The notes under the pieces are model-generated. The model saw only the letters and a program-made list of their open reading frames with translations, ran no database searches and was not told the DNA's origin. The translations under genes were made by a program, and so were the position numbers. Source: Ephemerocybe angulata (lineage: Eukaryota; Basidiomycota; Agaricomycetes; Agaricales; Psathyrellaceae). From it: a DNA stretch of 64,000 bases. This document shows, piece by piece, positions 12,036 to 25,691 of this stretch. Position 1 is the first letter of the stretch, and every line of letters starts with the position of its first letter. The stretch is taken from contig JAACJK010000009.1 in NCBI GenBank assembly GCA_013368325.1, positions 310,001 to 374,000 on the forward strand. The letters are read 5' to 3'.

Positions 12036-14633
12036 CTAAGCATACATAGACTGCTCATTAGCTCCAACATCCACAACATCCTCACCCTTCACGAAAGCCT
12101 TCGTGCACTGCGCCATCGTAACCGACGCCCTCGATATCGGATCCGTCTGATAAAAGTTCGAAATCGGCTTCGTAATCGGCTTGCCACTGATCTTCGCCCC
12201 CTGCGTTTTCTCCACAACGTTCTTCAACCCAGCAAGCACAACCTCAGGCGACGTCGGCTCAGCAACGTCGTACCTCACCAGCGTAGGCGAGATCTCCCAC
12301 ATTCGGTCGCGGAGCTCGAGGATGTCGTCGTACGGTAGAGGCGCACCGACGACTTCCGAGAGCGCACGGACGATCTTCCAGTCGTCGCGAGCAGCGCCAG
12401 GTGCGGACACGGCGGCACGACCGAGCTGCGTTCGTCCCTCGGTGTTGACCCAGGTCGAGCCCTTCTCGGTGTACGCGAATCCGGGGAGGATGACGTCGGC
12501 GAGCTGAGCGCCAAGGTCACCGTGGTGGCCCTGGTACACAACGAAGGCGTCCTGGGGGATGGACTTGGGGTCGACTTCGTCGGCGTTGAGGAGGTAGATG
12601 AATTTCGGCTTGGTGGTGGAGGCCTTCTTCGAGGGCGTGAAACCAATGTCGTAGGCGGCAGCGCGGGATGCAACCTGTAGATAATACTGTCAGTAAGCAA
12701 TACCAAGCAAAAGGGGGAGAATTCGTACGCGTTGCAATACACTGAAGCCGTTCCATTCAGGAGTGACAAGCTGCGCCTTGTTCACCTCAACGAACTTGGC
12801 GAGCTCGTTGTAGATAGCGGCAGCATCGGGGTGCTCAGAAAGGGCGCTACCGACAATGATCAGAGGCTTCTTGGCAGCCTTGAACTTCGCAGAGAAGGCG
12901 CTCTTGCCAGTGATGAAGTCAGTCAGAGCCTTGGCATCGGTACCGATGTGCTCGTAGCCATAGGTCGTCTCGACCTTCTCGCCGACGAGACCAACCTCGA
13001 GACCAGTGTGCAACCAGCTCTTGCGGATACGGGAGTTGAGGACGGCCGCCTCGTGACGGGGGTTGGTGCCGACAAGAAGGATAGCGTCAGCCTCCTCGAC
13101 GCGGGGGATGGTGGAGTTGAAGAGGTAGTTGGAGCGGACGTCGACTCCGTGGACAGGGGGCGCGGTACCGTTTACCTGGTCGAGGGCAAGGTTGTCGGAG
13201 CCGAGGCGGTTGACAAGGTCCTTGAGGGCGACGAGGGACTCGGTATCGGCGAGGTGGCCAGCAACAGCCTGAATCTCGTCACCGGTGGCGCCGGCAAGAC
13301 CATCAGAGATGGCTTTAAGAGCCTCCTCCCAGGTGGCGGCGACGAAACGGTCACCCTGCTTGACGTGAGGAACGGTCAGGCGCTGGAACTTGAGACCGTC
13401 ATGAGCATATCGCGTCTTGTCGCTGATCCACTCCTCGTTGACGTTGTCGTTGGTCTTGGGCTGAATACGCATAACCTGCACACCACGCGAGTCGATGCGA
13501 ATGTTCGAGCCAACAGCGTCCATGACGTCTATTGACTCAGTGTTCTTCAACTCCCAAGGACGAGCCTGGAACGCGTAGGGCTTGCTGGTAAGCGCACCGA
13601 CGGGGCAAAGGTCGACGATGTTGCCAGACAACTCCGAGTCCATCGTTCTGGCGACGTAGGTTCCGATCTGCATGTCGTTTCCACGGCCGGTGGTTCCGAA
13701 CTCCTCAACACCAGCGACTTCGTTTGCGAATCGCACGCAACGGGTACATTGGATACACCTGTTCATGGAGGTCTTGACGAGAGGACCCAAGTTCTTGTTC
13801 TCTACAGCTCGCTTTCCGGTGATTTCGTGGAAACGAGTGCGGTCGGAGCCGTAACGCATCGACTGGTCTTGGAGATCACACTCTCCTCCCTGGTCGCAAA
13901 CGGGGCAGTCGAGAGGGTGGTTGGCCAACAAGAATTCCATGACACCTTCCCGGGCTTCGTGGACGAGGGGCGTATTTGTCCAAACCTTGGCGCCAGGCAT
14001 AGCGGGCATGGCACTACACAAAGATGAGTTTTTGCAACCCAAATCGAACTTTTGCAACGTACCATGATGCGACGGGTTTTGGTGAGCGTTCAACCTCAAC
14101 CAAGCACATACTAACAGAATCTTCAGCAAAGGACCACATATAACCACAAGTCTTTTGCTCACCGACAATTGCCAGCAATAGCGAGTCTGCGAACCCAAAT
14201 GTCAACCCCCGCTACACCCTGAAAACGAGAACCCGGCGTACCTGTCATGGTAGCAGAATCTACAGGAACTTGTGAGACTTGGCTTCAAAGTCGTGTGATA
14301 CCACGACGTACCTTGGTATCGTTGCACCAGCAGCCTCGCACGCCTGAATCAGAGCGGTTCCTGGATATCTCAAGCTTCAGTCGCTGCCCTCCGAGCGAAA
14401 CTCTCTGCCAACGAACCCTGGGGAACCGTAACCTCCTTCCCGTCCACCGTTAATGTGATATCGGCACCCCGTGCTGGTGTTGAGGCAAATGTTCTCTTGG
14501 CTATAACCCGAGCACGTCAATAACGCGCTGAAGCCCCAGTACCGCACTGCAACAGACCTTGGGCCGACACCGCAAGCTTTCCGAGTCGCCCCGCCGACGT
14601 GGGGCGCGAGACCGACGAAACGAGTCGTAACAT
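12036..14633 (-). CDS. NADH:ubiquinone oxidoreductase 75-kDa subunit (complex I, NDUFS1-type)
   Basis: Mitochondrial respiratory complex I subunit that carries the N1b, N3 and N4 iron-sulfur clusters and passes electrons from the FMN subunit towards quinone. The ATG at 14633 opens a serine/arginine-rich targeting peptide. Several small 5' exons then encode the 2Fe-2S ferredoxin-like part (DITLTVDGKEVTVPQG, TALIQACEAAGATIPR, LAIAGNCRMCLVEVER) and splice into the long exon starting before 14016. That exon shows the NDUFS1 core: HPLDCPVCDQGGECDLQDQ, CIQCTRCVRF and DLCPVGALTSKP. A last intron ends near 12673 and the frame closes at the TAG 12036-12038. Everything needed is present, and the gene looks intact and single-copy. 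Microexons at the 5' end make automated start calls unreliable. Confidence 0.93.
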
Positions 14634-15113
14634 GGGCAGAATTGAGGACGGATGGGGAGGAATATGTCAAGGATTTGGGCCCGCCGCCCGCAGACAGTGA
14701 GGACAGAAAATATATGAGCTGGTCACTGTGCTCAACGACGACCAACCACGTCCACCCAATTTCACTTTCCCACAGTTTTCGAGCGGAGCTCAATCCGAGC
14801 CCGCGGCCCATTCCGCCCCGAAGCTGCCCTTTTTGGACGCCCGAGCGGCCAATCGGCGGCAGCCGAACTCAAATCCGTCATAAGCGCCCAGTAGGTTTCT
14901 ACGAATCGATTTTATTGAGAGCAGACGGTATATGGTGTTTGGTTTGGGATAGGATATACTAAGGGCAGTGATGATAGCGTACTAACGCGCGGATATAAAT
15001 GTGCCTTGAGCAGAAAGCAGGGTAAATAACGAAAACAGAACAGAGGAAAGCAAGGTAAATAGCGGAAGCAGAACAGAGGAAAGCAAAATAGAAACGGGGA
15101 GTAGCGGTGGCAG
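14634..15113. other. intergenic region
   Basis: It lies upstream of the complex I gene and downstream of the pseudokinase gene. It contains a 33-bp imperfect tandem repeat (15021-15086). No gene supported. Confidence 0.5.
15021..15086. repeat. 33-bp tandem repeat, two imperfect copies
   Basis: Copies at 15021-15053 and 15054-15086 differ at a few positions. They are A/G-rich and lie in the presumed 3' UTR of the pseudokinase gene. Confidence 0.85.
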
Positions 15114-17188
15114 TTAAGCCACTTTGAGGGCGGAGTGGAGGTAGTAGAAGGTATCTTCCTTTCCCAGTACGGGAGCCACGGGGGCGTCGGACAGCACAGT
15201 GCCGTTGATTTGAAGAGTCTCTGGGACGTAGTCAGACTCCTGGCTAGGGTCGCATTTGATCACCATAGAAGCGCTGTCCTTTGTGCTGAAAGTCTTGTAA
15301 AGCAGCTCATGGTACTTTCTATATAAAAGTCAGAACCTTGGGCTCAGGTATGGCAGATACTACTACGTACTCAGATTTCAAGAAGGGGTGGTCTCGGACC
15401 TGTCCCAACTTCATGCGTTTATCAGGCATCACTTGTAGGAACTAGAAATTGACCAAGTCAACTCATGCACAGTAAAAGCCAGCTTTGGAGAAATAGACAT
15501 ACCTTATTGAGGAACGAGATTCGAATATGCCCATCCGATTTCGTGAACTTCTCCAGGTGCACAAATTGCTGGATCGCAGAGCTGCGGGCATACCCATCAT
15601 GGGGGTCAACTTCGCACTCCCTCTTGAGATCGTGCATCCACGGCAAGTAGACATGATGCGTGTGCGCCAAGCACTGGAACAAGGGCTGCATAAAAACGTC
15701 AGACCAAGTAAATAGAGGAAGCGCGAGTCCACATTTAAAATACGCACCCTGAAGGCCTTTCCCGCGCAGACTCGGAAGAGTTCCGCAATGATACATCCCA
15801 AAGACCAGATGTCCGCCTCCCTCCCATAGGCCGCCAAGGTCGATATCTCCTCATCAAAATCCGTGGCCGCCACCTTCTCATGGATCTTCTTTTGCCGAGA
15901 CATAGCGCGCACTTCAGGAGCGGTATACTCAAGTCGCCCGCGTACTCGGAACGCGTACTTATGGCCATCCCTCAGAGGCCCGGCCTCAGGACGGACATAG
16001 GACTGAGAGAAGTCGCTCAGCATCAGCCTTCCGTCGAGGTTCACAAGGAACGAAGAGGGTTTGATGTTGCGGTGCATGACACCAAGCCTATGAAGGCTTC
16101 TGAGTCCCTCGACCTGGTCGATAGGAAGACGTTAAGCGCGGTTACGTCAACGACCGAAATTGAAGCACGCACCATCTGAATAATCCAAGGCAACTTATAC
16201 TTCTGGATGTTGACAGAGAAACCCAGCGCCTTTGTCAAAGGATTAACCAAGATATCCAAGAGACTGCATCGCATGAACGGCTAAACGAGACGATCGCATG
16301 GTTAGAACCTGAGTACTAGCGATCAGGAAATAATGATCCACGCACCAAGACGAGATAGATGCAATCACTATCTTGCATCACCATGTAAGCGCCGAGAATA
16401 AGTTCCTTCAGATCCCCATGAGCCCGCTCCCTAAGCCTAAGCACACGTAGTTCTTGACGAATCGCCATCATAGGAGTCACAGATCCCGATTCCAGAGCTT
16501 CAATGGAGTGCTTCCTGTAAACCCGCACAGCAGCGAAGGCGCTAACGCTGTCAAGAAGAGACCCGACGCGAACCGCGGCATAAGTGTGGTGAAGCCCAGA
16601 GCCAGACCCGTCAAGACTATGCAGATATTTGTACGAGACCTCCTCGCCGAGTTTAACCTTGAGGTTGGCGATATTCGCTTGGCTCGCAGCCGTAGACGGG
16701 ACCTTTCTGGGGACAGTCAAGCCGCCGTTGGAGGTCGCGAAGTAATACTCGTTGGCAGGAGGAGCAACTTGGCCGGTGCGCTGCACTTTGAGCAAGTAGT
16801 TGTTGACTTTCCCAAGTCTTCCAGGCGCCTTGGTAGGTGGGACTTCGGGTAGCTTGGCATCGGGGCGCCTCTGAGGCCTTGGAGGTCCGGTCGAGTTCGA
16901 CGCGTCTGAAGCGGGGTTGGCTTTCGCGACGAGAGGAGCCGTAGGGGATGGTAAATTAAAGGTGACAGAGTTGATTTTGGTGGCAGAGGTAGAGGATAGC
17001 TCCGTTGGCTTTGAGCCTTCCAGGGAGTCCAAGTCGGGAGTCGAAGAGCCATCGCCGAGCGAGGTTGGATCCGTGGAGGTAGTTTGAACAGAATCCTCAG
17101 TCGTCTGCCTTGAGAACTGAAAGAGCACCTTCTCCGAGAGTATACTACTACTCTCAGACCCAGACCTCTGAGGAACAATGCCCGCCAT
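15114..17188 (-). CDS. pseudokinase (protein kinase-fold protein with altered catalytic residues)
   Basis: The ATG at 17188 (MAGIVPQRSG) opens a low-complexity Ser/Thr/Pro-rich N-terminal half. A kinase fold follows and the frame ends at the TAA 15114-15116 after about six exons. Kinase landmarks: the beta-3 strand reads AVRVYRK, with arginine at the usual lysine position. The catalytic loop reads HRNIKPSSF, so the HRD aspartate is asparagine and the metal-binding asparagine is serine. The DFG motif is DFS. The APE motif (YTAPEV) and the helix-F motif (ADIWSLGCIIAELF) are kept, so the fold is kinase-like while phosphotransfer is doubtful. The C-lobe continues with HVYLPWMHDL and DKRMKLGQVRDHPFL. 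A scaffold or regulatory role is inference; the partner is unknown. Confidence 0.8.
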
Positions 17189-18029
17189 GGTGGAGGAAGG
17201 GAAATAGAGAACGGGCGAGGTACTGGGTGAAGGTAAAGGAAAGAAAAGCAACGAGCTCGCAATCCCAATTTATTCTGTTGAGCTTGAACAATGGGCGTTT
17301 CGGAATTAAGTCTCGATTTATCATTAGCCCCGGTGGAGGAGCTATGGGATTTCGCACACAGGGAGTGGCGGGAGGTGTTGCCGCATCAGCCGAGCCTCGG
17401 CTTTGTGACAATGTGATTCTCATCTGGCACCCATAGCTAGGGTTAGGTTTCAATATTCCGAAGATTCGGTGGTTCCACAGACCTGTATTGACTATGGGAC
17501 ACCCACGGGCTACTGACTTATAAGAGGCCTCATATCGGACCAAATGAAAGGAGGGACACCGGCACAGTGGACAGGGTACATCCCGTGTAATGCGGACTTC
17601 GGATTGCTTCCGGTTGGCATGTCGTCTTTGAGAAAGAGAGAAAGACTATGAGTACCGTCTTTCTAGATATCTCAGCTTTGGCGTGGAGCTACAGAGCACC
17701 CTCTAGGACTGATATTTCCCTTGTTAGAATCTCATACCCCTTTCTTGATACCTCCCTGTGAAGAGAGCTTCTGTGAGCCTGAGGACGGATGGGCACCCTC
17801 ATGCAAGGTACTTCAAATCCTCTTGAACAATCGGACCCACCTACCGAGGTAGCCAAGACACTGAATGCAGATTTTTCAATACTCTGGAGCTGTATTAAGC
17901 CCTTTTAATCATGGCAAGCTTGCCTTTCAACCAATTCAGAAAAGATGAGATTGCTTGCGTAAGCTTGAGGTTGATGCCGACCTCGCTGAACGGGCAAGGA
18001 ATTGTGCAAATGGGGTAAACAAGATCGAC
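17189..18029. other. intergenic region
   Basis: It carries the promoter of the pseudokinase gene and the presumed 3' UTR of the ABC transporter gene. No supported gene. Confidence 0.5.
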
Positions 18030-21000
18030 CTATACATCCTGCTTACTACTTCTCTTCTTCCTGAGTCTACCCAGCTGAGCTTTTATCCAGCCCAAATGCT
18101 TATGAGTCCGAATCCTCGCTACATACGTGAAGAAATATACCCCCGCAATCTATTCATTATCTGTAAGCATGCCACAACAAACCTATCGGGTTACTCACAT
18201 TGAACAGGATATAGGCCCAGAACAAGCCAAAGTCTCGCCAGTGGTGTCGGTAGTAGATGTTGAACTGAGGGCCGAGCCATTCGTCAGTCGTTCGACTGGA
18301 ACAGAACCGGCATCCTGAGGAGGCGTCGCTGTTTGTAAGATATCCTCCCACGGACGAGATGTATCGCGCCATGTATGAGCCGCACGTCTGTCCAGACGGG
18401 GGTTCAAGAGTTACGAGCTCTTTGTCTGAGCAGTTGATGGTTTGGTGGCCGATTGCTAATTGTATAATCATTAGAAATCCAGTGTACCCAGTCGTAGAGA
18501 GAAACAGAAGCTCACCTTGGCCAACCAGAGCTTCGATGAGATATGTAAATGGAGTCAAATGATACATCCACCTCCACCATTTCAGCTCCCGATACGGCTG
18601 GACAACACCGTCACTGCAAGAACTGCGGTTAGCTACACCCAACAGAAGAAACAAGACATCTTACAAAGTAAGCACGAAAGAAAACAAGAACGAATACATC
18701 AATCCCGCGATATCCGCCGTGGGGCACATCGACGCTACCGCCAGCGCAAAGGTGGTATAGTAGACAGGGAACAAGACCCCGTACATGAAGTACGTGAACC
18801 CAGCTCTGCTCGTCGGGAACCCGACTGTCCAGAACCAACATACGAAGAAGAGAGACGAGCCAAAGATGTTCCAGGGGACTTCGACGAGGATTTGAGACGT
18901 TACGAGGACCGACCAATGATACATTTGGCTTGACTTTTCTCGAATTTCGTAGATGTTTCGTATCTATAGTAAGCATGTCAAAAGGATGTGGGTCCGAAGG
19001 AATGTTCAGGGACGGACCTTGATGTATGGAACGTGAAGCTGCGAGCCAAGCGGGGCGCTCTACATAACCTACGTCAGCCATTGGAACGGTTGGAACGGAC
19101 CAAGAGTTACCCGCGTACCAGTATAGTAGCCATGAAGATTGCCTGGGCGAATGTAGGTTAATGTAGGTAAAGTGAAAGGCCAACACTGGAACTCACGAAA
19201 AGCTTGTTCTGCGTACCCTGTATACTATCCTTGCTCTTGAAGAACGTAAACCCAATAAACAGTCCCCCAATGACATTCAGCGATATCTTCGACATCATAT
19301 ACGTCGGATCACGCCAATAGGTGAGGAACGATCTCTTCACAACGACTCGCGCCTGGTACATCCACGGATTCGCGAACTTCGATTTGAGCGTTGCAGCAAC
19401 TGGTGGCTCCTTCCGTCCCTCTTCATGAATGTGCTGGAGCTCTTCCCGGGCTGCTTCGCACTCTTCAGATTTCAGCCAGACCTCGTGCCAGTCCTTGTCT
19501 GCGGTTGCAGTGGCCCCGGCACCAATCACGTCGAGCATGTACTCTGCACTAGTTACAAAGTCAGTATGCAGATCGAACTGACCATTCAAGACAATCGCGA
19601 CGTACGGATTGTCGCCGGGTTCGCACTTCCGCCCCCCATTCTTCTGGAAGTAGTCGATGACATTCGAGGCGTGTTCCCCCACATCGCCGAAGTACACAGT
19701 CTGGCCTCCTTTCTTCAGCAGCAACAGTCGATCGAAGACTTGGAACAACTCCGCAGAGGGTTGATGGATTCTAAACAGAGGTCAACATCAGACCAAACGA
19801 CCGCACAACGTCAAAGTGTATTGAACGTACGTGCAAAGAATTGCTTGCCCACTATCAGCTAGATCCCTCAAGAACGATACAATCGCCCAAGCACTCTGCG
19901 AGTCCAGTCCCGACGTTGGCTCATCCAGGAATAAGAGCAGTTTCGGCTATGTTGAAATGTGGGCTCAGTCTTCCTACGTTGAGAGGGGGCGAGAATGCGG
20001 ACCTTGGCAGCGAGTTCCACCCCAATCGTCGTACGCTTCTTTTGTTCCACGCCGAGGGTCCCTACCATCGCATCCGCAAACTGCGAAAGTCCACACATCA
20101 TCAGGCACTTCTCTGCGCTGCACCAGAAACGTTGGCCCGATGTGGTACCAGAATGGACTCAAAGTCACTCACTATGCATCCTTCTCTTCTGTAGACACCG
20201 AACTCGGTTGGCGAAGGCGCGCAGAGAACTGCAACGCCTCTCTAACAGTCGTGTTCCCCACATGGGTATCCATCTGTTGACAATACCCCGTCTGCGACTG
20301 GAAGTCCGGAGGTAGCGCCTGTCCATTGAAAAACCTATCTCCAGTAACGACACCGCTATCCGTCCGTTCCGCCAGTACGTTCAGAAGCGTGGTCTAGATA
20401 TCTTAATAAGCATCCCCACCATAGAGAAAAAGGTTTCCAGAACACTAACCTTCCCAGCTCCCGACTCCCCCATTAACGCCGTCAACTTGCCAGGAGCGAC
20501 GTACCCCGACACGTCGTCCAACAACTTCTTATTCGATACCTCATAGTTCAGATGATCCCATGAAAAAACATTCCTCATCTTTGGCTGCTCAACCAACGCC
20601 TCCTTCTCCTTGTCCTCGTCCGCACCTTCGACCACTGCGGGTGCAGGAGGCTTGTCATCCTTCCTCTTCTCTTCGTCGTCCCCAACGGCAGCTTCTGCTT
20701 GTTGTATTATTGGCGGCTTGGTGCCCTGTTTGAAGAGAATGATAGAAGTGTCTCCCGCGGTTCCGGTATTGTACTCCGTGAAGATGAGGAGCCAGGCTAG
20801 AAAGCCGACGCCAAAGCAGCAGAGGAACCCGAAATTCTGACCGCCTTCTGCGTTAGCTAATACAATTTAATGGGGAGCATCAAGGTAATGAGCACGTACC
20901 CGCCACATATCATGATGGTAGTATCGGTAAGATAATGCCAAGTACGTGTTCCCGTTGACCCTATTCTGCCCCGGCTGGCCCCCTACAACTGGGCAAACCT

Positions 21001-23499
21001 GGTTCGCCAGTGATACCCCCTCATATCCTGGTCCAGAGGGAACAAGATTCGAGCAGATTCCGTCTAGCGTGCTGAATTCGTTTGTCATCAGCCCATCGAA
21101 TGCCCACCGTACCGGCTGTGTGGAACACCTTAAGTACCTCTCAAAACCTGGGAGTCGAAAGAAGGCCCACGCACGTTGATATAAGATATCCATCGCAGAG
21201 CGCCAATCATAGAAGGCCTCGGAATCTGGTATCCGGTATACAGAGAAAGCGCGAGAACCATAACGCCTGCAACAGCCTGCGCAGGAGCCGCCGACTTGAA
21301 AGCGGCAGCCAGTCCTCTAAAGAATGCCCTCATGGAAAGTCCAACAACGAATAGAAAGATGAAGAAGGTGCTATCAGGTTCTGCGTCAGCAATCACAGCA
21401 GTCGAGGAAGGGAAGAATACGCACAAGAACTGTTTCGCCGTTTGCTGCAGTTTCACAATGAAGTAGATAATTACCGAGAATAAGACTATGGTGATGAACG
21501 TGAAGGGGATGTCGACAAGGGTTAGTGCGAGGGCTTCGACCATGGGATGGTACATCGCCGCCAGATTGTGTCGGTGGACGATCGGACGTTGGGCAAAGAG
21601 AGCCGGAATTTCGTTCATGCTGAACAGAGTCGGGATGAAAACAGAGCTGAGGAAACCTATGTGAATACGAAGCCAACACCAAAACCCGACTGAAACTCAC
21701 AAGAAGATCACACCTCCACGAGAGAAGTAAGCCGAAGTCGTCTCGCCCAGCTTGATGAAGGTCGTGCCTATGATGACAGCTTGCAAAACAAAAGTGCTTC
21801 ATGTAAAGTCAGCATACGACCGAAGGGAGGTTATAGAGAATCTCACGCCGTGGAAAGAAACTGGGGCAACAGGTTGCCTTTTATGATTTGCGCTCTACGA
21901 AGCATCACGATTCGAATTTGCATGAGAATGGAGATCGTATAAGGAGACTGCAAACCCAACCATCAGATTCTCGCCGTGCACACGATGGCATAGGACGCAC
22001 CTTGGGACGGGTATGCCGAGCCTGCTCTTGTCGGGCGCTATCCTTGTACGCACCAGCGATACCCGCCTTCTCAGTCGACTGAGCCCGGTAGTCTTCCATA
22101 TCCGCTTGATTAATCTTCCAAATGTCCGACGCGCGGTAATAGTCCTCGAACTCCTGGGCTGTTTGTGGTATCGGTGGACCGCCTTCCCGGTCGTCCGCCG
22201 TCCTTCTTCCATTCGGATCGGTGACCGACAAAAGGAAGTCAGGCGTTGTTTGCCTGTTCTTAGGAATGTATCCCATGTCGATGAAGTATTGACGGGCGGC
22301 TCCCGCCGGGCCAAAATACACCATCCGCCCCTCATATATAATGCAGACCTTGTCAAAGTGGTCATAAAGCGATTCGCCCGCTTGGTAGATCGAAACGACA
22401 GTCGTGTTGCGCACGAGATCCGTCGCTATACGAAGCGCTTTAACATACTCTAGAGCAGTACTTGAATCGAGTCCACGGGTCGAATTGTCCCAACACGTCA
22501 TCAAGGCTCGAGTAGCCATAACTTCGCTGATACTTAAGAGGCCTTAGAACTGGACAAATGAACGCAATGGGAAGACACTCACGAAACGCGTTTCTTCTCT
22601 CCACCACTAACGCCTCGCAAAGACGCATCTCCTACAACTGTGTCCTTGACATGGTTCAGCCCAAAGATAGTCTCGTATAAATCAGCAACAAGACGCGTGT
22701 ACTGGCCACGGCTTTTCTCATCCAGCCGGAAGTGTGGGGCACGAGTCTTCGCTGCGAAACAAATCGTCTGGTCCACAGTCAGAGTTGGGAAATGAATATC
22801 GTCTTCCGGGCAATATTGAACGTCTCCACGGTAGTGTTTGGCGATGTCGTGGGTTGACAGAGATCCATAGAACACATCTCCTTCGATGAGATGATAGCCT
22901 TTACGGTGGTTGGCCAGCACCTTCAAAAGTGTAGTGCATCCTGAACCGGGTCGTCCGAGAACCACTGAGCTTCGTTAGCGGAGAACGTAGCATACGATGG
23001 GGGATGGCTTACATAGCATCTCTCCAGGTCGGACACACCCGTCGAACTTGACTAGAATGTCCCGGAGAGGGGGGTGCCGGAAATTTTGGAGAGCGTGCAC
23101 AACGTTCATTGGGTTGAAAAGTGAACCGAGGGTTGGCTGAAAACTTGCTGATGCACCTAACCCAACGACATGGAGATTGGCAAAATAGACGCCCAACTGG
23201 CGAGGCTTGACACCGGACTTTTCACGTCTGGCCATTGCGTAGATCATGTCAGGGGATCAAAAATGGCTGAAGCGACGTGGGGCTTACTTTTTTACGAACT
23301 GACGTGCAAGCTGCTCGAAGTCGAAGTTTTCCCCTATGGTCAGTGGTCCTTCGGTCGCTGTTTCAGATGAGGGCCGTTCTGCGGCCTGTGGTTTAGGAAC
23401 TTCTTGGGGTCCTGATATGTGACTGAGATCTCGGGTTAGCGTCCGTGCTCCAGATGGGTCGAAGTGGTCGATGGAGACATGGTGTGCGTGGGGGTCCAT
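18030..23499 (-). CDS. PDR-type full-size ABC transporter (ABCG subfamily)
   Basis: Plasma-membrane efflux pump of the pleiotropic drug resistance family, expected to export hydrophobic toxicants, azoles or plant and wood compounds. Many-exon gene; ATG at 23499 ([15 protein letters not shown]), stop at 18030-18032. The order is the PDR one: NBD1-TMD1-NBD2-TMD2. NBD1 has the typical degenerate Walker [14 protein letters not shown], signature [10 protein letters not shown] and Walker [21 protein letters not shown]1 follows (segments around 21900-20900). NBD2 has Walker [17 protein letters not shown], signature [19 protein letters not shown] and [17 protein letters not shown]. The NBD1/NBD2 asymmetry matches PDR/Cdr pumps. 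TMD2 ends with [11 protein letters not shown] and a basic tail. I found no frame lesion. Exact exon edges in TMD1 and TMD2 are approximate. Confidence 0.92.
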
Positions 23500-25691
23500 C
23501 TTGGAGTTAATGCCAAAAAGCAGATGGCACAGCGAAACAATCCACAGGCCTCAGGACGGTTCCAAACTCCACGATGTATACCTAGCCGCGCATATGGAGC
23601 GAATCGGCACCCCCGATCGCTGAAAGGTGAATATCGTGGCTTGAGGATGAATCCATGACGTCTCAGCTCCATTCTTCCCCTTCACGAGGGACCTCCAGCA
23701 AGCGCGAAAGCTCGATTCACACCCACCGAGCCTCCTCCTGATCGCGAGGGACCCTGTATACTGCTCTCCTCTATCCTCTATGAACATCGACGCTCCCCTG
23801 TTGGAACCACAGAGTAGCAATTCTCCTCCGCCGCTTCTTCGTATCATGTTCGTTGACCATGATACTGATGTTGCTCGCTGTTCTCCCCAAGTGTCACCAT
23901 TCAGATAACTGCGTCTTCCGAGGTCTGTCTTTCGGTGTTGTGCATCCAGCCAGGTCAAGAGGGTTTGAGAAAAATTTGGTCCTTAGTTCCAAGTAGCCGA
24001 ATGTTGTGCATGGCGGTAAAGAGTCAAGCTGGTCAATACGAACCATCCGAACGCCGCGGCGGCTGGTCTTGCTGCTGTCGGGATCCCACGGCTCGGCATT
24101 TCCCTTTATAATTTTGATCTAACTGTTCCGAGATTGATGCGCCTTGTGGCCAATGCGACAAGCGCCTAGCGCCTGAGCGCTTGGCCACCGCCACCACCGT
24201 CGCCAAAAGATTAGATTATCCGTCCCGCACACAAGCCGCGAGGGACCTACACCCTAGGCAAGAGACTTAACTTTTCCTTGGCAATTTCAGTCTGGAAGTT
24301 CAAAAAACTTAGTGGCTTCCCTCAGGCTGTTGTGATTTGGTCACCTAAGTAGTCGCAATATCATCGAAGCCCCTGAAGTTCTGGGCAGGGGGTGTAAGCC
24401 CCAGAGCCCCCAAACGAAGATAAAGGGATATCCCAAGGAGCTTTTTGATTCTTAATTTTGAGCAAACTTAGTGCCCCGTATGGCCTGGGGAGAGGCACAA
24501 CTAGCCCCGTTCTCCGCTCAACCCCCACCAGTTTCCGCGACCCATGGAGATTTCCGCCACGGTGACATCGGCAGAAAGAAACCGATATTCGGAGGTACAG
24601 AACGAGCAAGATAAATCCATTATCCTGCACATTAACTACGACGGTCGGACGTGAAGTCTTGAACTGAACAGGTCTGATCAGTGTTATGATCAGTGGCACC
24701 GCTCGAGGTAGGGCCGCAGTCTCGTGGTACTTAAAAGTTAAACCCGAAATCTACCCAGCCAACGAGAGCCAACGTCACCAATCTTCAGAGGTCAAGGAGT
24801 TTTCCGCGACGGTGGGAGCGAACCTACCCCAGCTCTTCTTCTTTCTGATGTTCGTTGAGCACATTCCAGCGCCCGCAGCTGCCCCCGAATGATGAGCTTC
24901 GGGCACGATTCCGTCTCATCCGCGTATCACAAGAAGCACTGCCGACCTTCTATCATGCATAATATTGGCGAGAGTGTTGACAGAATCATCTTGCAAGAAG
25001 AAGTCGAAGCGATCGGGCGCCGCCTTCAAGTCTCTCCCAACGCTTTGACAGCCGGGAAACTAGATTTGCTGTGGGAGGGATCTACTACAAGATGCCGTCG
25101 TAGAAGTAGAGTATTGGCCCCAATTTTCTTGATAATGGCCATTTTTTCCCCGCACTGTTTAAAAGGCTCCCGTAACAACCTTGTGTACGGTAGAACAGAA
25201 CCACGCTGCGCAGATAACTCGGCCAGCTGAAAGTTTACCTACCCTGCAGGCGGCGTTTCGCGGCTCGGGGTAGGTTGCCATGGGCAAGGAAGTTGGAACG
25301 ACCTGTGTATCCCTAACGTATGCGCTCCACCCCGCCATCTGACATCAATACGCTCGTGTGGCCAGGACAGAAACAGTGTGTCGCCCGTTGATATCGATGA
25401 TGCCAAAAGTCGATCCAGGGTGCACTATGGTACAATTCCACTGCGAAGATACTGCTATGTTACATCTGCGAACGATGAGATAATGTTAAACGACAACAAG
25501 GAACAGCAAAGCAAAGGGTCTCCCAGAATCTCAGACACGGGGGTTAGAGCCAGTTTTTGTTGGATATCTAGGTTCTATTGGTATAAATGAGTGATAGATG
25601 TGAGGCAAGTGTCCATTCCACAAAGCAAGGATTTCGGTGTACAGAGTACTCAAGGATACATCTGCGAAATCAGTAATAGAACTAGGTCAGT
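23500..25691. other. intergenic region, 2.2 kb
   Basis: Promoter and 5' UTR of the ABC transporter plus the downstream flank of the membrane-protein gene. Only short frames without family features on either strand. A GCGCCTAGCGCCTGAGCGC-type palindromic cluster lies near 24165-24185. Confidence 0.45.

Noticed and set aside
12732..13535. 267-codon open frame on the + strand
   Set aside because: It is antisense to the well-supported complex I 75-kDa subunit and owes its length to the codon bias of that gene.
16454..16852. + strand frame of 132 codons
   Set aside because: Antisense to the pseudokinase N-terminal region.
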